Positions 35,742 through 45,532 are shown, counted from the stretch's first letter. The stretch: DNA of 64,000 bases from Bacteroidota bacterium (GCA_016699635.1 CP064983.1:434001-498000); one strand, 5' to 3'. Made by a program: numbers and translations. Notes: a model not told the origin generated them from the sequence alone.

Positions 35742-36756
35742 ATGAAAAAACGGTGCCTTTATCTTTTTCACTACTAACTTTAATAGTTTGATGATGTGCC
35801 TCAATAATATGTTTCACAATAGCTAAACCAAGCCCAGTCCCTCCTACTTCTCGTGACCTGCTTTTGTCAACTCTGTAAAATCGCTCGAATAATCGTGGAA
35901 GATTATTGGAAGAAATACCAATACCATCATCTGCAACTTCTATCATCACCGAATCACTGTGTGTAAATACAACAACTTTTGTAGTACCCATTTCTCTACC
36001 ATATTTAATCGAGTTTTCTATCAGATTCACAAGCACCTGACGAATTTTGTCTTTATCGGCATAGACATAAACACGTTCTGTTTCCGACTCAACAATCAAC
36101 CTGATTTTACGTTCGTTTGCTTTAATTTCTAATGACTCATTAACCTCCTTAATCAGTTCAACAATATCAAAAGTTATAATTTCAAGAGGGACAACACCTG
36201 TCTCCAATTCTGATATTGACTCGAGATCCTCAACCATGGCAATTAGTCTGTCGAGGCTCTTGGATGCTTTTTTCAGATAAAGCATATTTACATCTGAATC
36301 TTCAATGCCTCCATCAATCAAAGTATGAACATACCCCTGAGCACTGAAGAGTGGAGTCTTAAGTTCATGTGATACATTACCAAGAAATTCACGTCTGTAG
36401 TTTTCTGCTTTCTTTAATTCATCAATTTCTGTTTGCTTCTCACTCTCCCAATTCTTGATCTCATTAAGCACATCATCATAAACCTTGTCAATATTCTTAG
36501 CATGATGCACTGAGGTATATGGCACGTTTTTCTTATCGAGAATGCTTCTGTAAATGTTTATTAGTTTGCTCCTGAATGATGCTAAAACAAAATAGTTTAT
36601 GAGGAGAAAAACGAAGAAAGCAACGGCAATACTACCAACAATTATAAAAAGTAAATTATCAGTACTAATTCCATATAAATATTCACTAAATAAAAAAACA
36701 GAACCACAGGCAACTCCTGTTGTTAATGCAACTAACCCCGGTCTTTGAAATGACAT
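35716..36756 (-). CDS. Membrane sensor histidine kinase (PhoR-like)
   Basis: A 346-residue kinase with two N-terminal membrane segments (about 7-27 and 34-57) and almost no periplasmic loop. A cytoplasmic linker leads to the HisKA domain with the phosphoacceptor His in FLGNVSHELKTPL (about 130). The HATPase_c domain follows with N box LIENSIKYG, G1 VADDGIGIS and G2 GGTGLGLAIVKH. The minimal sensor suggests it detects membrane or cytoplasmic state or a partner protein. No regulator gene is adjacent. The regulator at 4966-5673 is a candidate partner. A TAATTTTG box ends exactly 4 nt before its ATG. Confidence 0.93.
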   Translation of the reverse strand: MSFQRPGLVALTTGVACGSVFLFSEYLYGISTDNLLFIIVGSIAVAFFVFLLINYFVLASFRSKLINIYRSILDKKNVPYTSVHHAKNIDKVYDDVLNEIKNWESEKQTEIDELKKAENYRREFLGNVSHELKTPLFSAQGYVHTLIDGGIEDSDVNMLYLKKASKSLDRLIAMVEDLESISELETGVVPLEIITFDIVELIKEVNESLEIKANERKIRLIVESETERVYVYADKDKIRQVLVNLIENSIKYGREMGTTKVVVFTHSDSVMIEVADDGIGISSNNLPRLFERFYRVDKSRSREVGGTGLGLAIVKHIIEAHHQTIKVSSEKDKGTVFSFSLSVSKK

Positions 36757-36891
36757 TTCACAAAATTAGCCAACTTCAACAAATCACTCAGAACAATATT
36801 GGTAAAAATTTAAAAGATATTTTTGCCTTTTTAAATATCATTCTTGTAAACAATCAATGGATAAATGCGTTTTTAAACTGTTCTAATATTT

Positions 36892-38043
36892 ATGCAGTAC
36901 TTTTCACTGATACTAATAATTTCATTTCTGTTTTCCTGGTTTCAAAGTACGGCACAGCATTCTGTCTTGTTTGGAGAAAGAAACCTGAATGACACAATTC
37001 TATCAGTCTATTTTGACAGAAACGGAAAGCCATACCCGGACTATTTTATTGCTGACTCTGCACTGAATATTAATACCGGATCATTAGACACTTTTTACTT
37101 AAATAATCCGAAAGAATTTGCCGCAATATGTTCTTTATATAAATGTCGTTTTAGTCAGTATAGTATTTCAAATTTAAGCATTTTAAATGATTCAATTTTT
37201 CAAACCAATGCTGATAAAATAAATAATCAAACAAATGAAGGTCAGGTCCCGACCTTCATGATTCATGGTTTCAGAAAATCTTATGTTAACAAACCTGGCG
37301 TTTTTACTTCTGTGATAGACTATGCTTTATTAATGGAGTCGTTAAATCGTCTAAGCACTGAAAAGTATTCCTATATAAGGGTGTTTTGGGATGGTAGTTA
37401 TCTGGATATATCGGAAGGCGTAAAGCAGATGAAACAAATTTTTACAGTCTTTGAGAAAGCGCAATTTAATGCTATTTCTGTTGGCTATGGATTAAGGCAA
37501 ATACTTTCACGAACCACTTCACCGGAAGTCAACATTATATCACACAGTCTTGGTGCTGTAGTAGTGACCAATGCTATGTTTGATACAACAGTAAACAACT
37601 ATCCTACTCCCAATAACAGCAATATTAATATATGTCTAATTGCACCTGCAATAAGCGGAATAGAAGCATTTAAAAGTTACTATTCAAGAAAAAGCACATA
37701 CCCATTTAAAAAGAGTGACAACTATAGTCTATTTGTATTATACAATAAAAAATATTTTGTGTTGCGCAAGAAAGACTATTTCTTAGAGTTGTTTGGTCCG
37801 GGGCCAAGAAAGCATGGTAACACCACTTTGGGATGTAATTCAAACAATGAAGCAATTAAACTAAAAGATTATTTTATTCAAAATTTCCCTAATTCAAAAA
37901 TTACTCTCATAAATATCACAGACTTAAATAATAAATGTCACCATTTACGTTGCTATTGCGAAGGCGATAACTTAAAAACAGTTATACAATTGATGAACCA
38001 TACAAATATTAATTCAAACGGAAATAAAATATTAAACAAATAA
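36892..38043 (+). CDS. Secreted alpha/beta hydrolase (DUF900-like)
   Basis: A 383-residue protein with signal peptide MQYFSLILIISFLFSWFQS ending at TAQ. PTFMIHGFRKS is the oxyanion-strand HG motif of alpha/beta hydrolases. VNIISHSLGAVVVTNAMFD carries the nucleophile elbow S-H-S-L-G, and a late CHHLRCYCEG may contain the catalytic His. This resembles the DUF900 group of lipase-like hydrolases. The substrate is unknown. The gene ends 5 nt before the peroxiredoxin gene and is probably co-transcribed with it. Confidence 0.75.
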   Translation: MQYFSLILIISFLFSWFQSTAQHSVLFGERNLNDTILSVYFDRNGKPYPDYFIADSALNINTGSLDTFYLNNPKEFAAICSLYKCRFSQYSISNLSILNDSIFQTNADKINNQTNEGQVPTFMIHGFRKSYVNKPGVFTSVIDYALLMESLNRLSTEKYSYIRVFWDGSYLDISEGVKQMKQIFTVFEKAQFNAISVGYGLRQILSRTTSPEVNIISHSLGAVVVTNAMFDTTVNNYPTPNNSNINICLIAPAISGIEAFKSYYSRKSTYPFKKSDNYSLFVLYNKKYFVLRKKDYFLELFGPGPRKHGNTTLGCNSNNEAIKLKDYFIQNFPNSKITLINITDLNNKCHHLRCYCEGDNLKTVIQLMNHTNINSNGNKILNK

Positions 38044-38048
38044 ATATT

Positions 38049-38516
38049 ATGTCACTAAATATTAATCACCCTGCACCACTTTTTGAAAGTTTCAATTCAG
38101 AAAAGCAACCGTTTTCACTTGAGCAATTAAAAGGCAAGAATGTTTTACTCCTATTTTTTCCTGCAGCATTTACCAGTACTTGTACAAAAGAATTGTGTAG
38201 TGTCAGAGACAATCTGTCTTATTATAATAACTTAAACTGCACAGTAATTGGCATCTCAACCGATACTATTTATTCGTTAGCAAAATATAAAGAAGAGCAG
38301 AAGTTGAATTTTCAGTTAGTCTCCGATTTCAACAAAGAAATAGGTAAAATTTATCATGCACAATATGAGTTGTTTGGATTAGGGATGAAAGGTATTACAA
38401 AACGTGCTGCATTTCTCATTGATAAAACCGGGATTCTACGTTACATAGAAGTATTAGAAAATGCAAGTGAAATTCCTGACTTTAATAAAATCAAATCAGT
38501 TCTTGATAGTTTGTAA
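38049..38516 (+). CDS. Peroxiredoxin (AhpC/TSA, AhpE/BCP-like)
   Basis: A 155-residue thiol peroxidase that reduces hydrogen peroxide and organic peroxides. The catalytic motif is FTSTCTKELCSVRDNL with the peroxidatic Cys after the conserved Thr. The nearby ELC Cys could act as resolving Cys as in BCP-type enzymes. LLFFPAAF, GISTDTIYSLAKYKEEQ and RAAFLIDKTGILRY complete the fold. It has no signal peptide and is cytoplasmic. Its last 21 nt overlap the end of the convergent SGNH gene. Confidence 0.92.
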   Translation: MSLNINHPAPLFESFNSEKQPFSLEQLKGKNVLLLFFPAAFTSTCTKELCSVRDNLSYYNNLNCTVIGISTDTIYSLAKYKEEQKLNFQLVSDFNKEIGKIYHAQYELFGLGMKGITKRAAFLIDKTGILRYIEVLENASEIPDFNKIKSVLDSL

Positions 38517-39512
38517 TTGCGCTATTGTCATTGCCACAATGCGGTGGTAGTAGTTATTAAAATGAATATCATTTTTGTAATATGGTGAAGTGTTAGTTTG
38601 CAAATAGAATCTCTGTAAGGGCTCTTGTAAATCTATAAAATCACATCTTCCGGTACACCATGCTTTTATCTGACTTGAAAAACTAGCAGAATTAAAATCA
38701 TTTCTCAGAACATCTGTCTTTGAAGGTATGCACGACACTATAACTCTAACATTATTTTTCTTACAAAGTGTAACAAATTTTTCTAAATAAGTTAGTGTTG
38801 GCTCTGCAAGAATTGCATTATTCTCACTCAAAGCAGACTCATTCATGTACTTTTTATTTTCCAGTTTCACAGTCATCTGCATATAAAATTTACGTATCAA
38901 ACGAAGCAGGTTTGAGTTCCTAATAACTTCATATTTCCATTGTGGCATACCACCATCAACAGCCGTTACTTCTCCTCCAGCTAACTTGGCTTCATTAAGA
39001 TACTGTTTATCTTCTGCAGCATCATTGGCATATAAAAACAAAAGGACAACATCAGGTTTATCATTCTTCAACAATTGTTTTAATTTTAAATAATGCAGAA
39101 CTGGACTGTATGCACCAACAGCAAAATTTTTAAAGCATACATCCGGAAAATCTTTTTCTAAAATACCTATAACAGATGAATCATAATTTACTTGCAATGC
39201 TTCAATATAAGAGTCGCCAAATAACCAAACTCTTTTATTACACTGCACATTCAGAATTTTAACAGGGTTAACAACACAACCTATCTTATCATACCTGACA
39301 GGAATATTACCGTACTCATGCTCTGCAGCGTTTGAATGAATAAACGAATAATCAGGTCTGTGAATATGATGCAGAACAGAATCGGGTTCGAAGGCTGCAT
39401 TGTCATAACCGAGATTTGCAATTCGTAATCCAACCTCCGCAAGGGATAAAAACAATATTAAAAAAGCGAAGTTGGTTCCTATAATTTTAAGCTTCTTCCC
39501 TATTGATGACAT
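38496..39512 (-). CDS. Membrane-anchored SGNH/GDSL hydrolase-like protein
   Basis: A 338-residue protein with one N-terminal membrane anchor (about 9-27, NFAFLILFLSLAEVGLRI). Block I is RVWLFGDSYIEALQ with the Ser nucleophile in GDS. The block III Asn is in LLFLYANDAAED, and block V is KNDIHFNNYYHRIVA with the Asp/His pair. Such proteins often add or remove acyl groups on cell-envelope glycans (AlgX/DltD-like). It starts 6 nt after the stop of the S8 peptidase gene, so it is probably in one operon with it. Confidence 0.78.
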   Translation of the reverse strand: MSSIGKKLKIIGTNFAFLILFLSLAEVGLRIANLGYDNAAFEPDSVLHHIHRPDYSFIHSNAAEHEYGNIPVRYDKIGCVVNPVKILNVQCNKRVWLFGDSYIEALQVNYDSSVIGILEKDFPDVCFKNFAVGAYSPVLHYLKLKQLLKNDKPDVVLLFLYANDAAEDKQYLNEAKLAGGEVTAVDGGMPQWKYEVIRNSNLLRLIRKFYMQMTVKLENKKYMNESALSENNAILAEPTLTYLEKFVTLCKKNNVRVIVSCIPSKTDVLRNDFNSASFSSQIKAWCTGRCDFIDLQEPLQRFYLQTNTSPYYKNDIHFNNYYHRIVAMTIAQLQTIKN

Positions 39513-39518
39513 TGAAGC

Positions 39519-41186
39519 CTATTGTTTCAAAATTCGCGACTGAAAAACATTCTTTTCAGTAGTGATACGCAACAAATAAACTCCTTTTGCCATGGCTGTG
39601 GTAGCAAGGTTTATGCTGTTGATAGAATATGGAACAAATTTGCCACGTTTCATCATTACTTGCTTTCCACTGAGATCAAATATTTCTGAAGTATATTGAC
39701 TGTTACTATCTGCATAAAAATTTATGTTCAGTTGGTTCTTAAATGGATTAGGAAATATTTTTCGATAAAATCGCTTTTACCATAATATGGATTAAAAACT
39801 GCAAGTAAAGAGTTACGTGCAGAATCAAAATTAGGAATGCCATAACCCAGCAATGAGTCAGGATTGTTATACTGTGATGCACTCTGCACTATGGCATTAA
39901 TAATTTGCATGTTGTTTGCAGATGGAATTGCTTGCCACAATGAAGCCACTAATCCTGCAATTACCGGGCATGAAAAAGAAGTTCCATTACCGGAGAAAAC
40001 AGTATTTGAATAAGGGTCCGAAACAAATGTGCCTTGTCCTTGTGCAACTACAGATGGTTTTATTCTTCCATCAAAAGATGGACCTGTGCCACTGAATGAA
40101 GCATATACTCCTGCTGCATCAACAGCGCCAATTGCTAAAATAATATCGGGGTCTGCAGGTGCTGTTATGTAATGCCATTGACCATTACCTTCATTACCGG
40201 CAGCGCTAACAACAACAATTCCTTTTCGTGAAGCAATGTTGGCTGCAATGGATATGGGTGCTGTTCTGCCATCCAAATCATTGTAAGTATGATTCATTGT
40301 AGAATCCTCAAACACACTATATCCTAATGAACTTGAGATAATATCTGTTCCTGCACTGTCTGCTGTTTCTGCTGCTGTTGCCCAGTTATATTCTTCTATC
40401 AGCTTTTCTGTTGCTGCATCCTCTCAACGATACAATAGAAATGAAGCTTCAGGTGCAGTACCAACAATATTTCCGGGATCATGAGCGCCAATTATTGCAA
40501 AACACATGGAACCATGTGTGTGGTCGTCATAAACATTACTGTTATGATCAACAAAATCATAAGTGGACAAAATTCTGTTATGCACGCAGACTGTCGAATG
40601 CAGTCATACTGTCAGCTCTAAGAAATCCGGCATCAAGCATAGCAATAATTTTTCCATCACCTCTGAATCCTAAATCATGTAAGTTGTCGCCATGCAGCAT
40701 TTGAATTTGATTGAGTGCATTTCCATAATTATAAAATGATGCAGTCGAAGCTACTTTCTGTGTCTGAGATTGACGCTCCATTAAACTTTCTATCTCAAAA
40801 CTGAACTTGCTGTTTGTTCTGTTAGTTGTGCGTGAAGCCAATTTTGTCTGTTTCACAAAAGGCAATGCATTTATTGCTGCTATTGCATTTGGATTTACGG
40901 ATACATCTACTGTCACTTCATTTAGCCAGCGTGATGTATTTAAAATTACTGCTCCGGTATTTTGAATTGCTGTAAGATAAGTTGCATTAACCGGTAAATC
41001 GAGTGAATCTATAGCAATACCAAATTGCAATCTTCTGTTAATTGCTCTTTGAGATAAAAAGGCAGATGGATTAGAGAAACTAAAAGAAGAGTTATTTTTA
41101 TCTGTCAGCATTACTGCTTAACGATTCTGACTATACAACTCATGTGATGTCAGAAAAATCAGAATCAACAAGTAAATTTTTTTCAT
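39519..41186 (-). CDS. S8 subtilisin-like secreted peptidase with T9SS domain (disrupted)
   Basis: About 555 codons. It has signal peptide MKKIYLLILIFLTSHELYSQ and a propeptide-like region. The catalytic Asp is in IIAMLDAGF, the His in DDHTHGSMCFAIIG and the Ser in GNGTSFSCPVIAGL, with the oxyanion Asn region VSAAGNEG. The C-terminal T9SS domain begins FPNPFKNQLNINFYADS and ends VFQSRILKQ. Disruptions are an in-frame TAA (41118-41120) just after the signal peptide, a frameshift near 40578-40590, an in-frame TGA (40424-40426, in LLYR*EDAATEK) and a frameshift near 39760. Either error clusters or a decaying gene would explain this. The substrate is unknown. Confidence 0.75.
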
Positions 41187-41188
41187 GC

Positions 41189-41860
41189 TTATTTTTTATT
41201 GTGATAAAGTAATGTCTCTGTGTAATGATAAATTTTACCAAGCGGACTTCCTTGCAAAGAATCATACTGGTCTTTGTAAATCATTCCTACTCCGGTGGCA
41301 TAAATTTCAAAATGCTTTCTTTTTTCAAAGCCATAATCATAATCTATTTGTTGCACATTTAAAGTACTGTCAAATGAATAATTTCCTGATTGCAATGGTT
41401 CATTCAGAGAAATAATTTTATAATCATCAAAGTCATCAGCAAAAATATTTTTTGCATTACCATTCCATGTTTTATTGAGTTTTACAGGGAAAATGAGTTT
41501 TATATAAGTAATGTTGTCTTCTTGTTTCTCTATACTGGTAGTAGTCTTATTGGTTGTCCACACCTTATAAATACTCCATGCATCTGTATCGGTATTACGA
41601 ACATAACGTTCTAAACGGTATGTTGGTCGACCTTCGTTATCATTAAAAACAGATTCTACTCTTTCTAATAACTGATAGGTACTATCATAGGTGTTAAGGT
41701 CTTTATTAAACAAACTAACCTGATAGATCATAGTATCGCCAATTGCTATTGGATAATAACGATAGTCAATGGCACTAACTGTTTCCTTGTCTTTAGTACA
41801 CCCCATCAATAATACTAAAGCCAGGATGATCAGTGAGAAAATGTTTTTAGACTTTGCCAT
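41189..41860 (-). CDS. Lipoprotein of unknown function
   Basis: A 223-residue lipoprotein. MAKSKNIFSLIILALVLLMG then Cys is a signal peptide with lipobox LLMGC, so the mature protein starts at Cys and is lipid-anchored. The rest is beta-rich (YYPIAIGDTMIYQV, RPTYRLERYVR) without a known domain. ATG 41860 is preferred over 41872 because it starts the signal peptide cleanly. It overlaps the mnmA end by 14 nt and precedes the S8 peptidase gene by 3 nt, hence one operon. Confidence 0.75.
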   Translation of the reverse strand: MAKSKNIFSLIILALVLLMGCTKDKETVSAIDYRYYPIAIGDTMIYQVSLFNKDLNTYDSTYQLLERVESVFNDNEGRPTYRLERYVRNTDTDAWSIYKVWTTNKTTTSIEKQEDNITYIKLIFPVKLNKTWNGNAKNIFADDFDDYKIISLNEPLQSGNYSFDSTLNVQQIDYDYGFEKRKHFEIYATGVGMIYKDQYDSLQGSPLGKIYHYTETLLYHNKK

Positions 41861-42953
41861 ACTCTTTATCAATAAATCCTCCTCCTACTACATCGTTGCC
41901 TTCGTAGAAAACAGCACTCTGTCCGGGAGCAACAGCAGTAACCGGTGCATGAAATTCAACAGCAGCATTGACTGCAGATGTTTGCGTTATGACACTCATA
42001 GTGCCCGGGTCTTTATACCGTATTTTTGTAAGTACTTCTGTGGGATTACTGAGCGATTCATACTTTACAAGATTTAATCCACGTACCTTCATAGTAGTTT
42101 TCTGTAAATCTTCCAGCTCACCCAATACCACAGTATTTGTGTTTGGTTTTATTTCCGTAACATACATTGGCTTACCAAATGCAACTTCAAGACCTTTACG
42201 CTGACCAATTGTATAGAAAGGATATCCTTTATGCTTTCCTATTACTTCATTTTTTGTATTCACAAATACGCCACCATCAAGTTTTTCTTCAATACCTTCA
42301 ACTCTTGATTTTAAAAATGCTCTGTAGTCATTATCCGGAACAAAACAAATCTCATAGCTCTCACTTTTATTGGCTAATTCTTTAAATCCCATGTCGAATG
42401 CCATATTGCGAATTTCTGATTTTTTATAATTCCCTAATGGAAATCGTGTTCGCGCCAAATTTTTCTGACTTAAACCCCACAACACATAGCTTTGATCTTT
42501 ATTTAAATCTTTTCCTCTGCTGACAATGTAACGACCTCCTTCATTGCGTACAGATGCATAATGTCCGGTAGCGATATACTCACAATCTAACATATCGGCA
42601 CGTTTAATTAATGCTTCCCATTTGATATGTGTATTACAAAGCACACAGGGATTGGGTGTTCGTCCGGCAAGGTATTCATCAACAAAATTATCAATCACAA
42701 AATCGCCAAACTCACCTCTGATATCGAGTATATAATGCGGAAATCCTTTTTCTACAGCAATACTTCTGGCATCGTTTATTGAGTCGAGGCTGCAACATCC
42801 TGTCTCTTTACCGGACGTTCCCGATGTTGCATAATCCCATGTTTTCATTGTGATGCCTATAACTTCATAACCTTCATCATGCAGCATCATAGCTGTAACA
42901 GAGCTATCAATACCACCACTCATGGCAACTAAAATTCTACCTTTCTTACTCAC
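41847..42953 (-). CDS. mnmA: tRNA-specific 2-thiouridylase MnmA
   Basis: Installs the 2-thio group of s2U34 in tRNA-Lys, -Glu and -Gln, using ATP and sulfur relayed from a cysteine desulfurase. The 368-residue length is normal. The PP-loop is AMSGGIDSSVTAMML. The catalytic Cys are in TPNPCVLCNTHIKW and ESYEICFVPDNDY. The tRNA-binding stretch HYASV and the C-terminal beta-barrel (VVGGGFIDKEYG) are also present. The start is GTG 42953. A TAACTTTG -7-like box ends 4 nt before it, which suggests a leaderless mRNA. The gene is intact. Confidence 0.96.
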   Translation of the reverse strand: MSKKGRILVAMSGGIDSSVTAMMLHDEGYEVIGITMKTWDYATSGTSGKETGCCSLDSINDARSIAVEKGFPHYILDIRGEFGDFVIDNFVDEYLAGRTPNPCVLCNTHIKWEALIKRADMLDCEYIATGHYASVRNEGGRYIVSRGKDLNKDQSYVLWGLSQKNLARTRFPLGNYKKSEIRNMAFDMGFKELANKSESYEICFVPDNDYRAFLKSRVEGIEEKLDGGVFVNTKNEVIGKHKGYPFYTIGQRKGLEVAFGKPMYVTEIKPNTNTVVLGELEDLQKTTMKVRGLNLVKYESLSNPTEVLTKIRYKDPGTMSVITQTSAVNAAVEFHAPVTAVAPGQSAVFYEGNDVVGGGFIDKEYGKV

Positions 42954-42974
42954 CTTGCAAAGTTACTTTAATTA

Positions 42975-43692
42975 TTACTGAAGTGTATCTGTCTTAACTT
43001 CAAATCCATTTTTATATTGACTCTCAATCCACGGCTTGCCTTTTTCATTAAAAAACAGTCCACTTACCTGCCCTGTCTCCCGCATTATATTGCCCTGTTG
43101 TATAAAATCCACCATCTGCATTATAGATGGTATAACCACCTGTAAGTTTATCGTTTTTATAGGTTGCCTTTAGCATTAATTTTCCATCTTTAAAATTTTA
43201 AGTATGGTACTTCCAATTTACCACTCATATAATTTTTCTCCTCTACTTTTCCACCTTCAGGATAATAGGTAAGCCATTTCCCTTGTTTTACACCTTTGCG
43301 ATAGGTTTCCTGTGATGTAATTTTACCCTCTTCGTTATAATAATGCCAAGTGCTGTCCTTCTGTTCATTCAGATAATAACCATCAGACATTTTTTTCCTT
43401 CTTCGAAAAAGCTTTCTGCAAAAGCAAGCTGACCGGGTTTTTTCCAAATGAGTGTTGACTTTAATTTACCTGATTCGTAATAAAATTTTGTTGTACCAGT
43501 TTGTTTGTTGTCTTTAAATGATGTTATCGAAAACAAGCTGTCTGTTCTGTAAAACTCTTTCCATATACCTTGTTTAAGTCCTTTAGCGTCTTTACGATTT
43601 ATAGTATCGCCTTTGAAAACAACAAAAGTTTGTGCATGTATAGTGCCGGTAAAAAATAAAATAGAAACAACAACAGCAGCTGTAATTTTCAT
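42975..43692 (-). CDS. Secreted MORN/YwqK-like repeat protein (frameshifted)
   Basis: From MKITAAVVVSILFFTGTIHA (signal peptide) through repeated aromatic-Gly units such as GLKQGIWKEFYRTD, GYYLNEQKDSTWHYYNEEGK, GVKQGKWLTYYPEGGK and DRAGKWTVFFNEKGKPW: the YwqK/MORN-like beta-hairpin repeat family. Bacteroidota annotate many of these as YwqK-family antitoxin, but there is no toxin next to this one and it is probably a cell-surface repeat protein. The frame changes near 43440, 43195 and 43065. The ORF ends ESQYKNGFEVKTDTLQ at 42975. Confidence 0.7.
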
Positions 43693-43757
43693 TGGAAGAA
43701 AACGCTTATTAAGAGATAACATCAACAAGTCTGTTTTATTTTAGATAAAATTACCAT

Positions 43758-44018
43758 TTAAACATTTTCCACATTCAATGCTTCTACAGCAGTAATTTCA
43801 GGCACCATCCGTAAAATAGTTTCTTCAACTCCTGCTTTAAATGTCATTGCACTCATTGTACACGAACTGCATGCTCCTTCAAACCTCAACTTAACAACAT
43901 TTTGTGGTGTAATATCAAGAACGGTAACATCACCATTATCGGATTTCAAATAGGGCCGAATGGTATCCAATGCCTGCTCGACCTTATGTTTTAAATTATT
44001 TTTTAATGACTCACTCAT
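43758..44018 (-). CDS. NifU-like C-terminal domain protein (Fe-S cluster carrier)
   Basis: An 86-residue protein made only of the NifU C-terminal domain, with the cluster-binding CxxC in FEGACSSCTMSAMTFKAGVE and the usual start ALDTIRPYLKSDNGDV. It binds and transfers a [4Fe-4S] cluster. It lies 11 nt after mrp, the common Bacteroidota pairing of two Fe-S carriers, so both should work together in cluster delivery. Confidence 0.94.
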   Translation of the reverse strand: MSESLKNNLKHKVEQALDTIRPYLKSDNGDVTVLDITPQNVVKLRFEGACSSCTMSAMTFKAGVEETILRMVPEITAVEALNVENV

Positions 44019-44029
44019 TCTTACACTTT

Positions 44030-45130
44030 TTAAAATCCTGCAGCAGGAACACGCTGTGCCGGCTCAATAACAGCATTACGAATTGCTACCTGTTGTGCAA
44101 CAGATTTTGATAATTCGTTAAATGCTTCTGAAACTATTGAATTTCCTGTTGCAATTGGATTTCCTATATCGCCACCTTCGCGAACAGACTGAACTAATGG
44201 AACCTGACCGAGTAATTTTACATTCATTTCTGCAGCTAATTTTTGTCCACCATCCTTTCCAAAAAGATAATATTTATTGTCAGGAAGCTCTTCAGGAGTG
44301 AACCACGACATATTTTCTATTAATCCAAAAACAGGAATATTTACTGATGGAAGCTGAAACATTGCTATTGCTTTTCTGGCATCGGCTAATGCTACATCTT
44401 GTGGCGTTGTTACCACTACTGCACCTGTCAGAGGTACTGCGGAGATTAATGTAAGATGAATATCGCTTGTTCCCGGAGGAAGGTCAACAATGATATAATC
44501 TAGTTCGCCGAATTTAACGTCACTAAAAAGTTGTTTCAATGCTTTTGATGCCATAGGTCCTCGCCAAACAATTGCCTGCGATGGATCTGCAAGGTAACCA
44601 ATTGAAATAAGTTTTACACCATGCTTTTCTACCGGTATCATTAATTGTCTTCCGTTTACTTCTTCAATAAAAGGATGCTCATGCTCCGAGCCGAACATAA
44701 TTGGCACACTAGGCCCAAATATATCGGCATCAACAAGGGCAACTTTAGCACCAGTTTTAGCTAGTGAAACTGCTAAATTAGCAGCAACAGTAGATTTACC
44801 TACACCACCTTTGCCGGAGGCAACAGCAATAATATTTTTAACGCCTTTCATCATTTCATTATTCATGCTGCGCTGTGTAGTAACATTGGCAGTCATATTT
44901 ACTGTTACAACAGCATCTTTATCTACAAAATGAACTATGGCATTTTTACAGGCGCGCTCAATTTCAGCTTTCAGAGGACAAGCTGGAGTTGTAAGGATTA
45001 CGGTAAAACTAACATTCTGCCCTTCAATTTCAATATCTTTAATCATGTTCAGTGTCACCAAATCTTTTTTAAGATCAGGTTCCTGTACATAACTTAAAGC
45101 TTCTAATACTTTTTCTTTTGTAATCTGCAT
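44030..45130 (-). CDS. Mrp/NBP35-family Fe-S cluster carrier ATPase
   Basis: A 366-residue cytoplasmic P-loop ATPase. The N-terminal MIP18-like (DUF59) domain (1-90, with VILTTPACPLKAEIE) is followed by the Mrp core with deviant Walker A ASGKGGVGKSTVAANLA, Walker B-like VDLPPGTSDIHL and VALVDADIFGPS. No CxxC is evident near the usual place, so cluster ligands may come from elsewhere. A TATCTTTG box lies exactly 4 nt before the ATG, so the mRNA may be leaderless. It is co-transcribed with the NifU-like gene. Confidence 0.94.
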   Translation of the reverse strand: MQITKEKVLEALSYVQEPDLKKDLVTLNMIKDIEIEGQNVSFTVILTTPACPLKAEIERACKNAIVHFVDKDAVVTVNMTANVTTQRSMNNEMMKGVKNIIAVASGKGGVGKSTVAANLAVSLAKTGAKVALVDADIFGPSVPIMFGSEHEHPFIEEVNGRQLMIPVEKHGVKLISIGYLADPSQAIVWRGPMASKALKQLFSDVKFGELDYIIVDLPPGTSDIHLTLISAVPLTGAVVVTTPQDVALADARKAIAMFQLPSVNIPVFGLIENMSWFTPEELPDNKYYLFGKDGGQKLAAEMNVKLLGQVPLVQSVREGGDIGNPIATGNSIVSEAFNELSKSVAQQVAIRNAVIEPAQRVPAAGF

Positions 45131-45160
45131 GGTGCAAAGATAATGGTTGTAAATGAGTGT

Positions 45161-45518
45161 TTATAGCATCAATTCAACAGATGGATCCCAAAAGTGTTTT
45201 TTAAAATCAATTATTTTATCGTCTGATACTTTTATGCCTTCTTTTTCGAGCAAATGTTGCATGGCATCATTAGCACCAAAAAAGTGTTTTCCTGTGAGCA
45301 TGCCATTTCGATTTACGACTCTGTGTGCAGGAACCTTTGGTTTTATCCGACTACTATTATTCATCGCCCAACCAACCATACGTGATGACTGTGCGCTGCC
45401 AAGATACTTGGCTATGGCACCATAACTAGTCACTTTTCCTTTCGGAATTAAACGAACTACCTGATATACTTTTCAAAAAAGAAATCTCATCGGCATTAAA
45501 GGAATCTGATGTTTTCAT
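45161..45518 (-). CDS. Alkyltransferase-like (ATL) DNA repair protein (frameshifted)
   Basis: An MGMT-fold DNA-binding protein of about 118 residues. After ATG 45518 (MKTSDSFNADEISF) two homopolymer deletions near 45465-45480 break the frame; repaired it reads VYQVVRLIPKGKVTSYGAIA. The active-site motif is PAHRVVNRNG where true O6-alkylguanine transferases have PCHRV. The Cys to Ala change removes alkyl transfer, so it is ATL-type: it binds O6-alkylguanine and flags it for nucleotide excision repair. WAMNN and LTGKHFFG complete the family pattern. Confidence 0.85.
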
Positions 45519-45532
45519 ACAGGTATAAAAAT

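Noticed and set aside
37219..37256. 9-bp inverted repeat ATGAAGGTC/GACCTTCAT inside the alpha/beta hydrolase gene
   Set aside because: It lies in coding sequence and simply encodes NEGQVPTFMIHG; no U-tract or regulatory context.
40378..40704. Plus-strand 108-codon ORF within the S8 peptidase
   Set aside because: It is a shadow across the peptidase His region; the minus-strand frame has the catalytic motif.
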